Both the position numbers and the translations under genes were made by a program. The notes under the pieces were generated by a model. That model did not search any database, was not told the DNA's origin, and saw only the letters and a program-made list of their open reading frames with translations. This document shows, in pieces, positions 8,665 through 15,854 of a DNA stretch of 26,200 nt. Each line of letters opens with the position of its first letter. Within the stretch, counting starts at the first letter, position 1. Source of the stretch: Treponema sp. (GTDB lineage: Bacteria; Spirochaetota; Spirochaetia; Treponematales; Breznakiellaceae); contig JAITRD010000060.1 of assembly GCA_031288575.1 (NCBI GenBank), forward strand, positions 1 to 26,200, written 5' to 3'.

Positions 8665-10041
8665 GTGCTTTTAGGAAGTTTTATCCTCGGCCATTTAGGA
8701 CTGCTGCTTGATGAGTTGGATTACGGCGGTTCCGCCTTGGTAACAGAAAATAAAAAAGCTTTTATACAGGCCGGCAAACAGATCGCCGCCATGCGGCCCG
8801 ATACGATTGTGCTTACAACCCCCCATAACATCCGTTATGCCGATTATATCCATATTTCACCCGGCCCGGGCGCCCAGGGTAAAATGACCGGCCCCTGGGG
8901 CGCCGGCATTGAAATGAAGACCGCCTATGACGAGGAGTTTGTTTCCAAACTGATAGAGGGTGCCCTTGCGGAAAATATTGCCGCGGGGACCGAATGGGAA
9001 GTAAACCCGGAACTTGACTGGGCGACTATGACGCCGCTCAAATTCGTAAATGATTATTATACCGGTTATAAACTGGTGAGGATCTGTGTTTCGGGCCTTC
9101 CCTTTGAGGATCATTACAAGCTGGGCAGAATAATCAGGGAAACCTCCGATGTTCTGGGGCGGAAATTAGTATTTATCGGCAGCGGCGATTTGTCCCACCG
9201 CCTTGCCCCGACCAGTCCCTACCAGTATGCCCCCGAGGGAGTGGCCTTTGAGGAGCAGGTGGTGGAGGCCATGGCCACTTCAAATTTTCTTAAATTCCTT
9301 ACCTTTGATTTGGATTTTTTGGAAATAGCCGCTGAATGCGGTTTACGATCCTGTATTGTCGCGGCGGGAACCCTGGACGGGCGGGATGTGGAGGGAAAGC
9401 TTCTAGCCCACGAACCGACTTACGGGGTGGGCTGTTCCGCCGCTTCCTATATTCCCTTGGGGGAAAATCCGGCAAGGTTTTTTCTGGAGGCCTATGCCAA
9501 GGTAAAAACCAGCGAGACCCGGGTGATTCCCCTAACGGAGGATCCCTATATCCGGCTTGCCAAATTTGCCGTAGAGGAGTATGTAAAAACCGGTACCTAT
9601 CCAAAAATACCCCGTTTTTGGCCCGCCAAAATGGTCAATAGCCGCATGGGCCTTTTTGTAACCCTGCGCGGCAAGAATTCGGCGGTCCGCGGCTGCATGG
9701 GGACCCTGGCCCCGGAACATAAGAATGTCGTGGAGGAGGTGTTTTATAACGCCATCCTCGCCTCTTCCAGGGATCCCAAATTCCTTCCCGTAACGGCGGA
9801 GGAACTGCCGGAATTGTCCTATGAAGTTTCACTGATCACCGGGACCCGTCCCCTGGACACGCCGGAGGACGGGACGGAGGGGGCAGTGCTTGCGGTAAGC
9901 GGTTATAAACGCGGTTTCGCGCTGCCCTGGGAGGCCCAAAACGCCCGGGCCCAACGGGATTTGGCCCTTTTGCGGGGCGCCATAAACCCGGGGGACAAAA
10001 CGGATTTTTTCCGCCTCTCCCTTGAAACCCATTCAGCCTAA
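8665..10041 (+). CDS. LigB/MEMO-like domain fused to AMMECR1 domain (AmmeMemoRadiSam proteins B+A type)
   Basis: The 458-aa protein has two domains. Residues 1-265 are a class III extradiol dioxygenase/MEMO-like domain, with TTPHN (51-55), FIGSGDLSHRL (170-180) and YGVGCSAASYIPLG at its end. Residues about 290-450 are an AMMECR1 domain with the family signature VRGCMGTL (341-348), followed by SRDPKFLPV and ELSYEVSLI. In bacteria these two families usually occur with a radical SAM protein (the AmmeMemoRadiSam system), whose chemistry is unsettled. No such partner is in this window. The start is GTG, with an exact AGGAGG seven to twelve bases upstream. It is divergent from the M20 gene. Both domains look intact. 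Confidence 0.9.
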   Translation: MLLGSFILGHLGLLLDELDYGGSALVTENKKAFIQAGKQIAAMRPDTIVLTTPHNIRYADYIHISPGPGAQGKMTGPWGAGIEMKTAYDEEFVSKLIEGALAENIAAGTEWEVNPELDWATMTPLKFVNDYYTGYKLVRICVSGLPFEDHYKLGRIIRETSDVLGRKLVFIGSGDLSHRLAPTSPYQYAPEGVAFEEQVVEAMATSNFLKFLTFDLDFLEIAAECGLRSCIVAAGTLDGRDVEGKLLAHEPTYGVGCSAASYIPLGENPARFFLEAYAKVKTSETRVIPLTEDPYIRLAKFAVEEYVKTGTYPKIPRFWPAKMVNSRMGLFVTLRGKNSAVRGCMGTLAPEHKNVVEEVFYNAILASSRDPKFLPVTAEELPELSYEVSLITGTRPLDTPEDGTEGAVLAVSGYKRGFALPWEAQNARAQRDLALLRGAINPGDKTDFFRLSLETHSA

Positions 10042-10065
10042 GAGGAAGCGGGAAGAAAAAAAGAG

Positions 10066-10326
10066 ATGAAAAACGCGACGATGATTATGATTATTGGGGT
10101 TATCCCCGTTCATGAAATTTTTCCCGGGGTTCGCAGGGCGATATATATGACCAACGCGGTTGAGCCGGCGAACCGTATGCCGTGACGGAAGGTGAAAACC
10201 CGCCTGTACGGGGACAAAGCCCTGTTATGATATTTTGCTCTTTACACAAAAAATGTTACAGGCTCTGCGGTCATTACAAACCGGGCCTTTATGCGGCATG
10301 AATTTTCTCTATGAACAGTTCACTTT
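10066..10326 (+). mobile_element. Eroded 3' remnant of an IS256-family transposase gene
   Basis: Frame 10066 onward reads IPVHEIFPGVRRAIYMTNAVE and then NR, closely matching the IS256/mutator motif near the end of these transposases (FP..IRR.IYTTNAIES.NR). The same frame continues after a TGA at 10183 with RKVKTRLYGDKALL, where the family has RKVTKTRG..P.D.ALLKLLYLAL, and then YFALYTKNV after a second TGA at 10228. A third TGA is at 10312. The 5' four fifths of the gene and both inverted repeats are absent, so it is a dead fragment. The first 39 codons follow a purine-rich GAGGAAG but are unlikely to be a real gene. It fills the whole gap between the AMMECR1-fusion gene and the DUF4384 gene. 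The right limit is approximate. Confidence 0.65.
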
Positions 10327-10327
10327 T

Positions 10328-11293
10328 TTATCGTTTTTCCAGAATTGTATAAGAAAACCGTGCAGTTGCCGCTGGCTCAGCGGACACTCCTCCGCCTTCT
10401 TTGTACTGTAAGCCCCGTAGCGCCCGCTCAACCGCACCGGTGCTTGCGTCAACTGCTGTATATTCCGCCGGGTTAATAGCAAAAGGTTCCTCGCAAGCCA
10501 TAAGCAAAAAGGTTTCATTGCCATAAGGCGGCGTACAGGCAAACTTCATTTCCTTTACCGCATTGCCCCGTAAAAAATTGCTCCCGCTTCCTCGGGTTGG
10601 GTATATCATACTCATTCTGCCCCGCGCATCAATATAGTACATCTTGTAGTAACAGTTCCGGTCAGAAACAAAATAGACCGTCATGGTGTCTCCCTCGTAA
10701 TAAGTGCCGCTTACCGAGTCCATCCATGTTTCGATATGAAAACCTTCCGTTCTTTTAATAGCCTCCTCCTGCGGGTATCTTTCTTTTAGGGCGCTAAAAA
10801 TCGCTTCCTTCTCCCGTGCATGGCTTTCAGAAGCATTATTGGCGGGCAGAATCGCAATCCGCATTTTTTCCAGTTCCGCGGCAGGAACGCTAAAACCGCT
10901 TGAAGATATGGCTGTGCCTCCTGAACGGGATTTCAGATAGAGCGTTACTTCCACGTTGCCGCCAATTTTTTGATACATTCCGGTTAATTCCCCCCGTGTT
11001 TCCCCGCCTGTGCGGATTCGGTTCACCCCGCGGCTTGCCCCTGTTTCTTCCACTACCTTATAAAAATTGTTTCCCGCCGCAAAGGAAGTTATTTTATTAT
11101 GCAGATACCGGGAAAACTCGGTCGGCGTGTTAGTTTCGGCAATGCTTATAAGGCCGATACTTACTTCTATAGGCGCGTTAAGTTTCACTACAAGCTCATC
11201 TACCGCTTCGCGTATCTTCGTATCCATATCCTGTGAAAAAACACATATACCAAAAAAAAGCAGTATCCCCGTCAATAAGCATACTTTTTTCAT
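10328..11293 (-). CDS. Exported DUF4384-domain protein
   Basis: The 321-aa protein has an N-terminal signal peptide (KKVCLLTGILLFFGICVFSQ; cleavage near residue 20). Residues about 25-145 form a mixed region ending in GNVEVTLYLKSRSGG, which resembles the FlgO/CsgG-like modules seen in spirochaete envelope proteins (tentative). Residues about 186-270 fit DUF4384: YYEGDTMTVYFVSDRNCYYKM, then a short turn and MSMIYP, and later ETFLLMAC. The start at 11293 is chosen over the in-frame ATG 15 bp upstream because GGAGG lies 8 nt before it. DUF4384 is often fused to or encoded beside caspase-like peptidases, which fits this cluster. It is the last gene of the minus-strand run. Its stop abuts the transposase remnant. 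The molecular role is unknown. Confidence 0.8.
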   Translation of the reverse strand: MKKVCLLTGILLFFGICVFSQDMDTKIREAVDELVVKLNAPIEVSIGLISIAETNTPTEFSRYLHNKITSFAAGNNFYKVVEETGASRGVNRIRTGGETRGELTGMYQKIGGNVEVTLYLKSRSGGTAISSSGFSVPAAELEKMRIAILPANNASESHAREKEAIFSALKERYPQEEAIKRTEGFHIETWMDSVSGTYYEGDTMTVYFVSDRNCYYKMYYIDARGRMSMIYPTRGSGSNFLRGNAVKEMKFACTPPYGNETFLLMACEEPFAINPAEYTAVDASTGAVERALRGLQYKEGGGVSAEPAATARFSYTILEKR

Positions 11294-11322
11294 AATAATT
11301 GCCTCCAAATAACGCCATTATT

Positions 11323-13137
11323 TTATAATTTACCCCGGCTATTCACCCGGGCGGTCATAAAAGGCGGCACAAAATTACCGTCCGCAATTCCGGAAAGGGC
11401 AAGAACAAGCCCATAGAACGGCGCTTTTGCTATACCTGTTACTAGGGCCGTTCCATAAAAATTCCGGCCCCCAAAGGTTTCCCGCCAAACAAATTCCCCG
11501 CTCTCCGCATCCACCCCTTCGATAAAAGGCATTCCCCCCGTTCCGTTTGAATCCCATGCCCCCAGGGTTCCGGCAAGGACAAGCTGACGGCCTTCTTCGT
11601 CAAAAAGAACATCCTGATAAAATGAATTCGCCAACGGTCTGTTCCGGGTGCGCCATACTGTTTTTCCGTCCCCGTCCAGTTTTATCATAAGCGCGTAATT
11701 TTCACCGGATCCCGCCTCCTCCCCCGCAAGGTAAAGCGCCCCCTGCCCATCCCTGGTTATTTTATTAACCAGAAAACCCCGCAGCGAAAAATCAATACGC
11801 ACGATGTCACCCTCCCGGTTTATTTCCGCGATATACGAACCGGGGACGGGATTTCTCATGTTGTCATATTCGATAGTTTGACCGGCAGCGAGCCAGCGGT
11901 CACGAGTTTTGTCAAATATTACCGAGACCGTCGCGCCGCATTTCCCACGGCCTCCCGCCGCTGCGTCAAAGGCATCCGGGCCGATTTCCCATAGCGGCGT
12001 AAAAGCGGCCGTATCCTCCCGAACCGCGCGGATATAGGCTTTATAGTCTCCCGCGTTGTTTACCCCGCTATCCGCCCCGCCTACGGCAAGCAGGACGCCG
12101 TCTTCCTCCGCTGCGGCAAGAAAATAGGCGGACGGTATATCCCGCCGCCGCGAAGGCGCGAGATCCGCGATAAGGCCGCCTGACTCATACTGCCTTTGCA
12201 AAACCGGCATAAAGCCAAGGCTGCCCTTGTCAAGATAGCCCAGGACAATAACCGTATTGTCCCCCGAGCCAACGGCTCCGGTGATGCTGAAATTCGCCAA
12301 TCTCCGTGTCGCAGCCTCGGAGAATTCACCCCCGGATTGAAAATAACAGCTTTCAAGACCGGCGTTGATGTGTGAAGAAAATACCCCGATATGTCCACCC
12401 GTATTTCCGACCACCTGTATCGTGGTATCGGCCCCGGCTACATTTCGTACCCAGCCCTTTTCCCCCATCCTAGTCAGGGGCCGCGCGTCCTCTACTGAGA
12501 GAGACGAACCGTCAAACAATACCTGGTAAACATATCCCTGCCTAAAGTCCACGCTGCCGCTGATATTACCCGGCCGTATAGTCAGGGCTTTTACTTTTGT
12601 AATATCAGTGGAATTGATGCGATAAACCAGGGTCTCTCCGCTGTTCACCGTGGTCTTTCCTTCCGCCGAATCTATCGAGGTCATCAGGTTTTGGGAATCG
12701 TTACGGGAAAGAAAAATCCCCCCCGATTTGGCGCCGTTGGTCATAAGGATATAAGCGGCAGTATCGTTAAACCCCGCCGGGATATTTATCTCGATGCGCT
12801 GTTCTTTAAGGCTCCCGCCGACCGGTATGTAAAAATCCCGGTCGGCGGGGCGGAGGTTTTTCAAGGAAAAGGTTTCAGTGAGGGAAACGTCGAATACGGG
12901 GTAACAAACTTCGCCGACGGCCCAAAGGTTTTTCACCGTAAAACGGCCCATAGGCGCAATGTCGCACACATCCGTCCGGCCCGATCCGGCTACGATATGG
13001 ACCTGCCAAGGGGTCTTGTTGACAAAAACGATCTCCGGGTTGTTCGCCGACATAAACAGCATTGCCCCGGCAAAGACAAGGAGGACCCGGAATGATGCGT
13101 CGCCCCTGAACCGCGGAAGAGCAATTTTACCGTTCAT
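11323..13137 (-). CDS. Exported protein of unknown function with beta-propeller-like C-terminal half
   Basis: The 604-aa protein has a signal segment at about residues 17-31 (RVLLVFAGAMLFMSA). Residues about 35-225 resemble the protein encoded immediately upstream: EIVFVNKTPWQVHI matches its YLTVYNNVNAPLIL, ILMTNGAKSGGIFL matches its LIVTNETNRGGYLL, and both have a QAGYxYQ/RQGYVYQ strand. Residues about 230-600 show repeated blocks of a strand, a short turn and small residues (VIVLGYLDKGS, YFLAAAEEDGVLLAVGG, ALYLAGEEAG, QLVLAGTLGAWD). This suggests a beta-propeller-like fold, but no named family was recognised. The ATG overlaps the upstream gene by 11 bp and lacks a good ribosome site, implying translational coupling. 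It lies 29 bp before the DUF4384 gene. Confidence 0.75.
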   Translation of the reverse strand: MNGKIALPRFRGDASFRVLLVFAGAMLFMSANNPEIVFVNKTPWQVHIVAGSGRTDVCDIAPMGRFTVKNLWAVGEVCYPVFDVSLTETFSLKNLRPADRDFYIPVGGSLKEQRIEINIPAGFNDTAAYILMTNGAKSGGIFLSRNDSQNLMTSIDSAEGKTTVNSGETLVYRINSTDITKVKALTIRPGNISGSVDFRQGYVYQVLFDGSSLSVEDARPLTRMGEKGWVRNVAGADTTIQVVGNTGGHIGVFSSHINAGLESCYFQSGGEFSEAATRRLANFSITGAVGSGDNTVIVLGYLDKGSLGFMPVLQRQYESGGLIADLAPSRRRDIPSAYFLAAAEEDGVLLAVGGADSGVNNAGDYKAYIRAVREDTAAFTPLWEIGPDAFDAAAGGRGKCGATVSVIFDKTRDRWLAAGQTIEYDNMRNPVPGSYIAEINREGDIVRIDFSLRGFLVNKITRDGQGALYLAGEEAGSGENYALMIKLDGDGKTVWRTRNRPLANSFYQDVLFDEEGRQLVLAGTLGAWDSNGTGGMPFIEGVDAESGEFVWRETFGGRNFYGTALVTGIAKAPFYGLVLALSGIADGNFVPPFMTARVNSRGKL

Positions 13138-14212
13138 TTACCAGGACAATCTCAAACTCGTTGGTGTCGGACTTGCTTAACTGAGTTACGCTTATCGGCT
13201 GCCCCTGCCGAATTCTGATCTGGTAGTTATAGCCCGCCTGGTAGTCGTATTCCGGAATAGGTATGGCGTCAGCCTGCCCCAGTCCAAGATCAAATGCCAT
13301 GCCGCCGATAACAAGGCGTTCCTGCTTCTGCAAATTCAGTTCGTAGGTTTCAGAGCCGGGGTTCACCATAGTCGTGCCGTTTTTGTTGGTCTTCCTGCTT
13401 GACCCCTGCAAAAGATAACCGCCCCGGTTTGTCTCGTTGGTAACGATGAGCGCGGCAAAAGGCGAAAACAACCCCGCGGGGCTTGCGTCGAAGTTGACAA
13501 CCGGAACATCCCGTCCGGGCCGGGGGATCTCCGGCATCATGGGAATACCGTCGGCAAGACTTTTTGCGGTAACACTGCGTATCCCCATGCTCGCCCGGTC
13601 ATAGTATTGGTACACCGGAAAGAAGAAATACCCATCGGGGTTAAAGTCCATATAGACCCGCTTGTTCCGTTCCAGCGGCGCCAGGGTGGTCAGCGTCGGC
13701 CCATCCGGGCGATCTATGCGGATTTGCAGCGCCATGCCGGTATCGTTTTGGATGATGATACAGGCGTCCCCGCCCAATACGCGGTTGATATCCACCTGTA
13801 TGGGCCGGGGATCGTTCTTGTCATAAGCCACAATCCCGGCAAAGATGATATCGTCACTGCCAAGGGCCGAACCCTTGCCCCGGTAGTCCGATTCCTTGAC
13901 CGCCCGCAGCAGGAACGTACCGCTGTAGTCGGACACCGCGTCAAAGAAGTCTACCCTGCGGGTTGCCCCCGCATGGACGCCGCCTATGATGTTGCGGTTG
14001 TTGATGGTTCCGGCAAAGAGAATGAGGGGAGCGTTCACGTTGTTGTAGACCGTAAGATACCCCGCCTTGTCATCATCCCATTTGACATCGGCCTGGGCCG
14101 CCTGCCGCGCCGTGGAGGAATCCTCCGCCGTGGGAGATGTGGTACAGCCCCCCGCAAAAACCAGTAACACCGCCAGGGCGATACCCGCAGGGTTTTGGAA
14201 AAACGTTTTCAT
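13127..14212 (-). CDS. Lipoprotein of unknown function, beta-rich
   Basis: The 361-aa protein has a clear lipoprotein signal: hydrophobic residues 9-20 and LVFAGGC with Cys23 as the lipidated residue, followed by a TTSPTAEDSS linker. The body is rich in beta strands, with three similar modules beginning YLTVYNNVNAPLIL, ACIIIQNDTGMALQI and ALIVTNETNRGGYLL. It has no recognised catalytic motif. An AGGAGGAGG ribosome site precedes the ATG by about 8 nt. The next gene overlaps its last codons and encodes a longer relative, so the pair arose by tandem duplication. It lies in the caspase/TPR/DUF4384 cluster and is expected in the periplasm or on the inner face of the outer membrane. The function is not known. 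Confidence 0.8.
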   Translation of the reverse strand: MKTFFQNPAGIALAVLLVFAGGCTTSPTAEDSSTARQAAQADVKWDDDKAGYLTVYNNVNAPLILFAGTINNRNIIGGVHAGATRRVDFFDAVSDYSGTFLLRAVKESDYRGKGSALGSDDIIFAGIVAYDKNDPRPIQVDINRVLGGDACIIIQNDTGMALQIRIDRPDGPTLTTLAPLERNKRVYMDFNPDGYFFFPVYQYYDRASMGIRSVTAKSLADGIPMMPEIPRPGRDVPVVNFDASPAGLFSPFAALIVTNETNRGGYLLQGSSRKTNKNGTTMVNPGSETYELNLQKQERLVIGGMAFDLGLGQADAIPIPEYDYQAGYNYQIRIRQGQPISVTQLSKSDTNEFEIVLVNER

Positions 14213-14299
14213 GTTACACTCCTCCTCCTTGAAAGTTGCATTTTCCGAATTATGCGCCGATTGGTAACTTAAGATATATGCGGCTAATAGATCCCGCCA

Positions 14300-14788
14300 C
14301 TATATCCTGCTAAGAACCTCGTCGATAAAATTTTCCAGTATGGTTTTGGCGCCACTTCCAAACTGAACCATATTTGCTGCTTCCATCCGCAGCCAAATAT
14401 CAGTTTTTTGCCCATTTGCTATAGGAAGATCGGCATAGGTCCCCCCATGGTAACTATTCAGGCTATTGAGTTGAGTCAGAGTCAACGGCTGGGAATGTCC
14501 CGCGCCGGTTTGCGAGAACCACATTATGATAAAAACATCCTGGGATGTGAATTCCAATCCCACCCAGAAATCGGTGTCTTGCGTGCAGCCCTTTGTAACG
14601 GTTTTATAGCGTCCGTAGACGAATTCGTTATTAGGCCAAGCTTCCAGTCTATCAGCGGTGCAATAATTTTTCTGATTGAGTACAATTCCATATTTGCTGG
14701 TACACAGGTTATGTATTGCGGCATCTAAATCATCAGAAAAATCCGACAGCCCTTTCGCTGTCTTAAAGGGACTTGTTGATAATTGCAT
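14300..14788 (-). CDS. Hypothetical cytosolic protein, AT-richer than its neighbours
   Basis: The 162-aa product begins MQLSTSPFKTAKGL. The in-frame ATG six codons upstream is rejected because AAAGGAG lies exactly 6 nt before this one. There is no signal peptide or membrane segment, unlike all its neighbours in the cluster. The centre is strand-rich and aromatic (FWVGLEFTSQDVFIIMWFS), followed by a helical end (AKTILENFIDEVLSRI). No family was recognised. By eye, base composition is clearly more AT-rich than the flanking genes, and codon choice is mixed, which suggests later acquisition. It is separated from the lipoprotein gene downstream by 87 bp and from the TPR lipoprotein gene upstream by 279 bp, so it may be its own transcription unit. 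Confidence 0.65.
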   Translation of the reverse strand: MQLSTSPFKTAKGLSDFSDDLDAAIHNLCTSKYGIVLNQKNYCTADRLEAWPNNEFVYGRYKTVTKGCTQDTDFWVGLEFTSQDVFIIMWFSQTGAGHSQPLTLTQLNSLNSYHGGTYADLPIANGQKTDIWLRMEAANMVQFGSGAKTILENFIDEVLSRI

Positions 14789-14880
14789 ATTTACTCCTTT
14801 AAACATCTCTATTTGTGCTGAGGTTCCTGTTGATACGCCGCCGCAAAGCTAAACATTACGGCCCGGCGGCTTTTCATTTC

Positions 14881-14905
14881 CGCAAAAAGCCCGTTGCTTT
14901 TTGCG
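14881..14905. other. Perfect inverted repeat (10-bp stem, 5-nt loop)
   Basis: CGCAAAAAGC (14881-14890) and GCTTTTTGCG (14896-14905) pair perfectly around CCGTT, in the 279-bp gap between the TPR lipoprotein gene and the hypothetical gene. On neither strand is there a run of T after the stem, so intrinsic termination is doubtful. It could be a weak terminator for the TPR lipoprotein transcript or a binding site. The rest of this gap shows only GC-rich short palindromes and no supported gene. Confidence 0.4.
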
Positions 14906-15067
14906 TTTCATGGGGTGTTCAGTCTCGCGGGGAACCCCGGCCCGCTTGGTGGTTGAAAACCAATCTATCCGTTCTTCATAAACCCTCCTGTCATCCCCCG
15001 CATTTGCCCCGGTTTGCCGTGGTATCCCCGGCAAGGGCGGTTGCCGCCGCGGGGCGGCGTTTCTTCG

Positions 15068-15733
15068 CTACTGCCCCCGCTTTTTGGCGAATTTGAGATT
15101 GTTTTTCGCCTGTTCATTCTTCGGGTCCAGCCGCAACGCTTCGGTATAGTCCGCTATGGCTTTGTCATAGTCCCCTTCCCCCGCATACGCGCGTCCCCGC
15201 ACGTTATACGAAAAAGAATCACCATTCCATATTCTTATAGCACGGGTAAGATCCTCTATAGCGCTGCTATAATCACCTTTCATAAAGTATGCGTAACCAC
15301 GATGGTTGTAAGGCGGGATAATTCCCTTGCCGAATACTATAATTGCAGGACTATTACCCCAGAGCACTGCCACTTCGGTAAAATCCGCAATCGCGTTGTC
15401 ATAGTCGCTCTTATCTAAATACGATCGGCCTCGATCGGTATAGTAAGAATAATCGTTCGGTCTTATTCGTATCGCTTCGGTATAGTCCGCTATCGAATTA
15501 TCATAATCGCCCTTGTCGTAATAGGCGCGGGCGCGGTTACTATAAGCGCCGGCAGAATTAGGGCTGGCCTGTATCTCTTCTGTAAAGGCGGCGATTGCGT
15601 TGTCCAATTCACCCTTCTCGTAAAGAATTTCACCCTCCGGGAGGGTCCTTTTCGGCGTGGTACTACACCCAATCCCCGCTAGAACCAATAAGGCCAGCCC
15701 AAGGCCAGGAAACATTCTCGATTCTTTTTTCAT
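15068..15733 (-). CDS. TPR-repeat lipoprotein
   Basis: The 221-aa protein has a lipoprotein signal (LGLALLVLAGIGC, Cys23) and then about five tetratricopeptide repeats of 34 residues spanning roughly 33-205, closing with a capping helix that ends AKKRGQ. The repeats read like NRARAYYDKGDYDNSIADYT and end in the same DYDKAIADYTEALRLDPK consensus as the large caspase protein upstream. Their tails are also alike (AKKRGQ versus AKRRGH), so the TPR blocks of the two proteins share recent ancestry. The third repeat carries an insertion (VAVLWGNSPAIIVFGKGII). AAGGAG lies 6 nt before the ATG. TPR proteins act as protein-binding scaffolds. This one would be anchored in the envelope, probably in the same process as the caspase-TPR protein. 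Confidence 0.88.
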   Translation of the reverse strand: MKKESRMFPGLGLALLVLAGIGCSTTPKRTLPEGEILYEKGELDNAIAAFTEEIQASPNSAGAYSNRARAYYDKGDYDNSIADYTEAIRIRPNDYSYYTDRGRSYLDKSDYDNAIADFTEVAVLWGNSPAIIVFGKGIIPPYNHRGYAYFMKGDYSSAIEDLTRAIRIWNGDSFSYNVRGRAYAGEGDYDKAIADYTEALRLDPKNEQAKNNLKFAKKRGQ

Positions 15734-15854
15734 GGCATCTCCTTCAATTTCCCGCCGGTAATTCCGGCTTTATATATCCCCGGGATTACCTTCCGCGGGC
15801 AAAACGGCGTAAACGCAATGCGCCGCCGGCAAGTCAGTATAAACCGCAAATGTT

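Noticed and set aside
10141..10230. A GAGCCG...CCGTA...TACGG stretch considered as a group II intron domain V
   Set aside because: It does not fold as the conserved 34-nt domain V, and its translation fits the IS256 transposase C-terminus better.
14815..15096. A 93-codon plus-strand frame in the gap before the TPR lipoprotein gene
   Set aside because: No ribosome site, Arg/Pro/Ala-rich translation, and it ends inside the oppositely oriented TPR gene.
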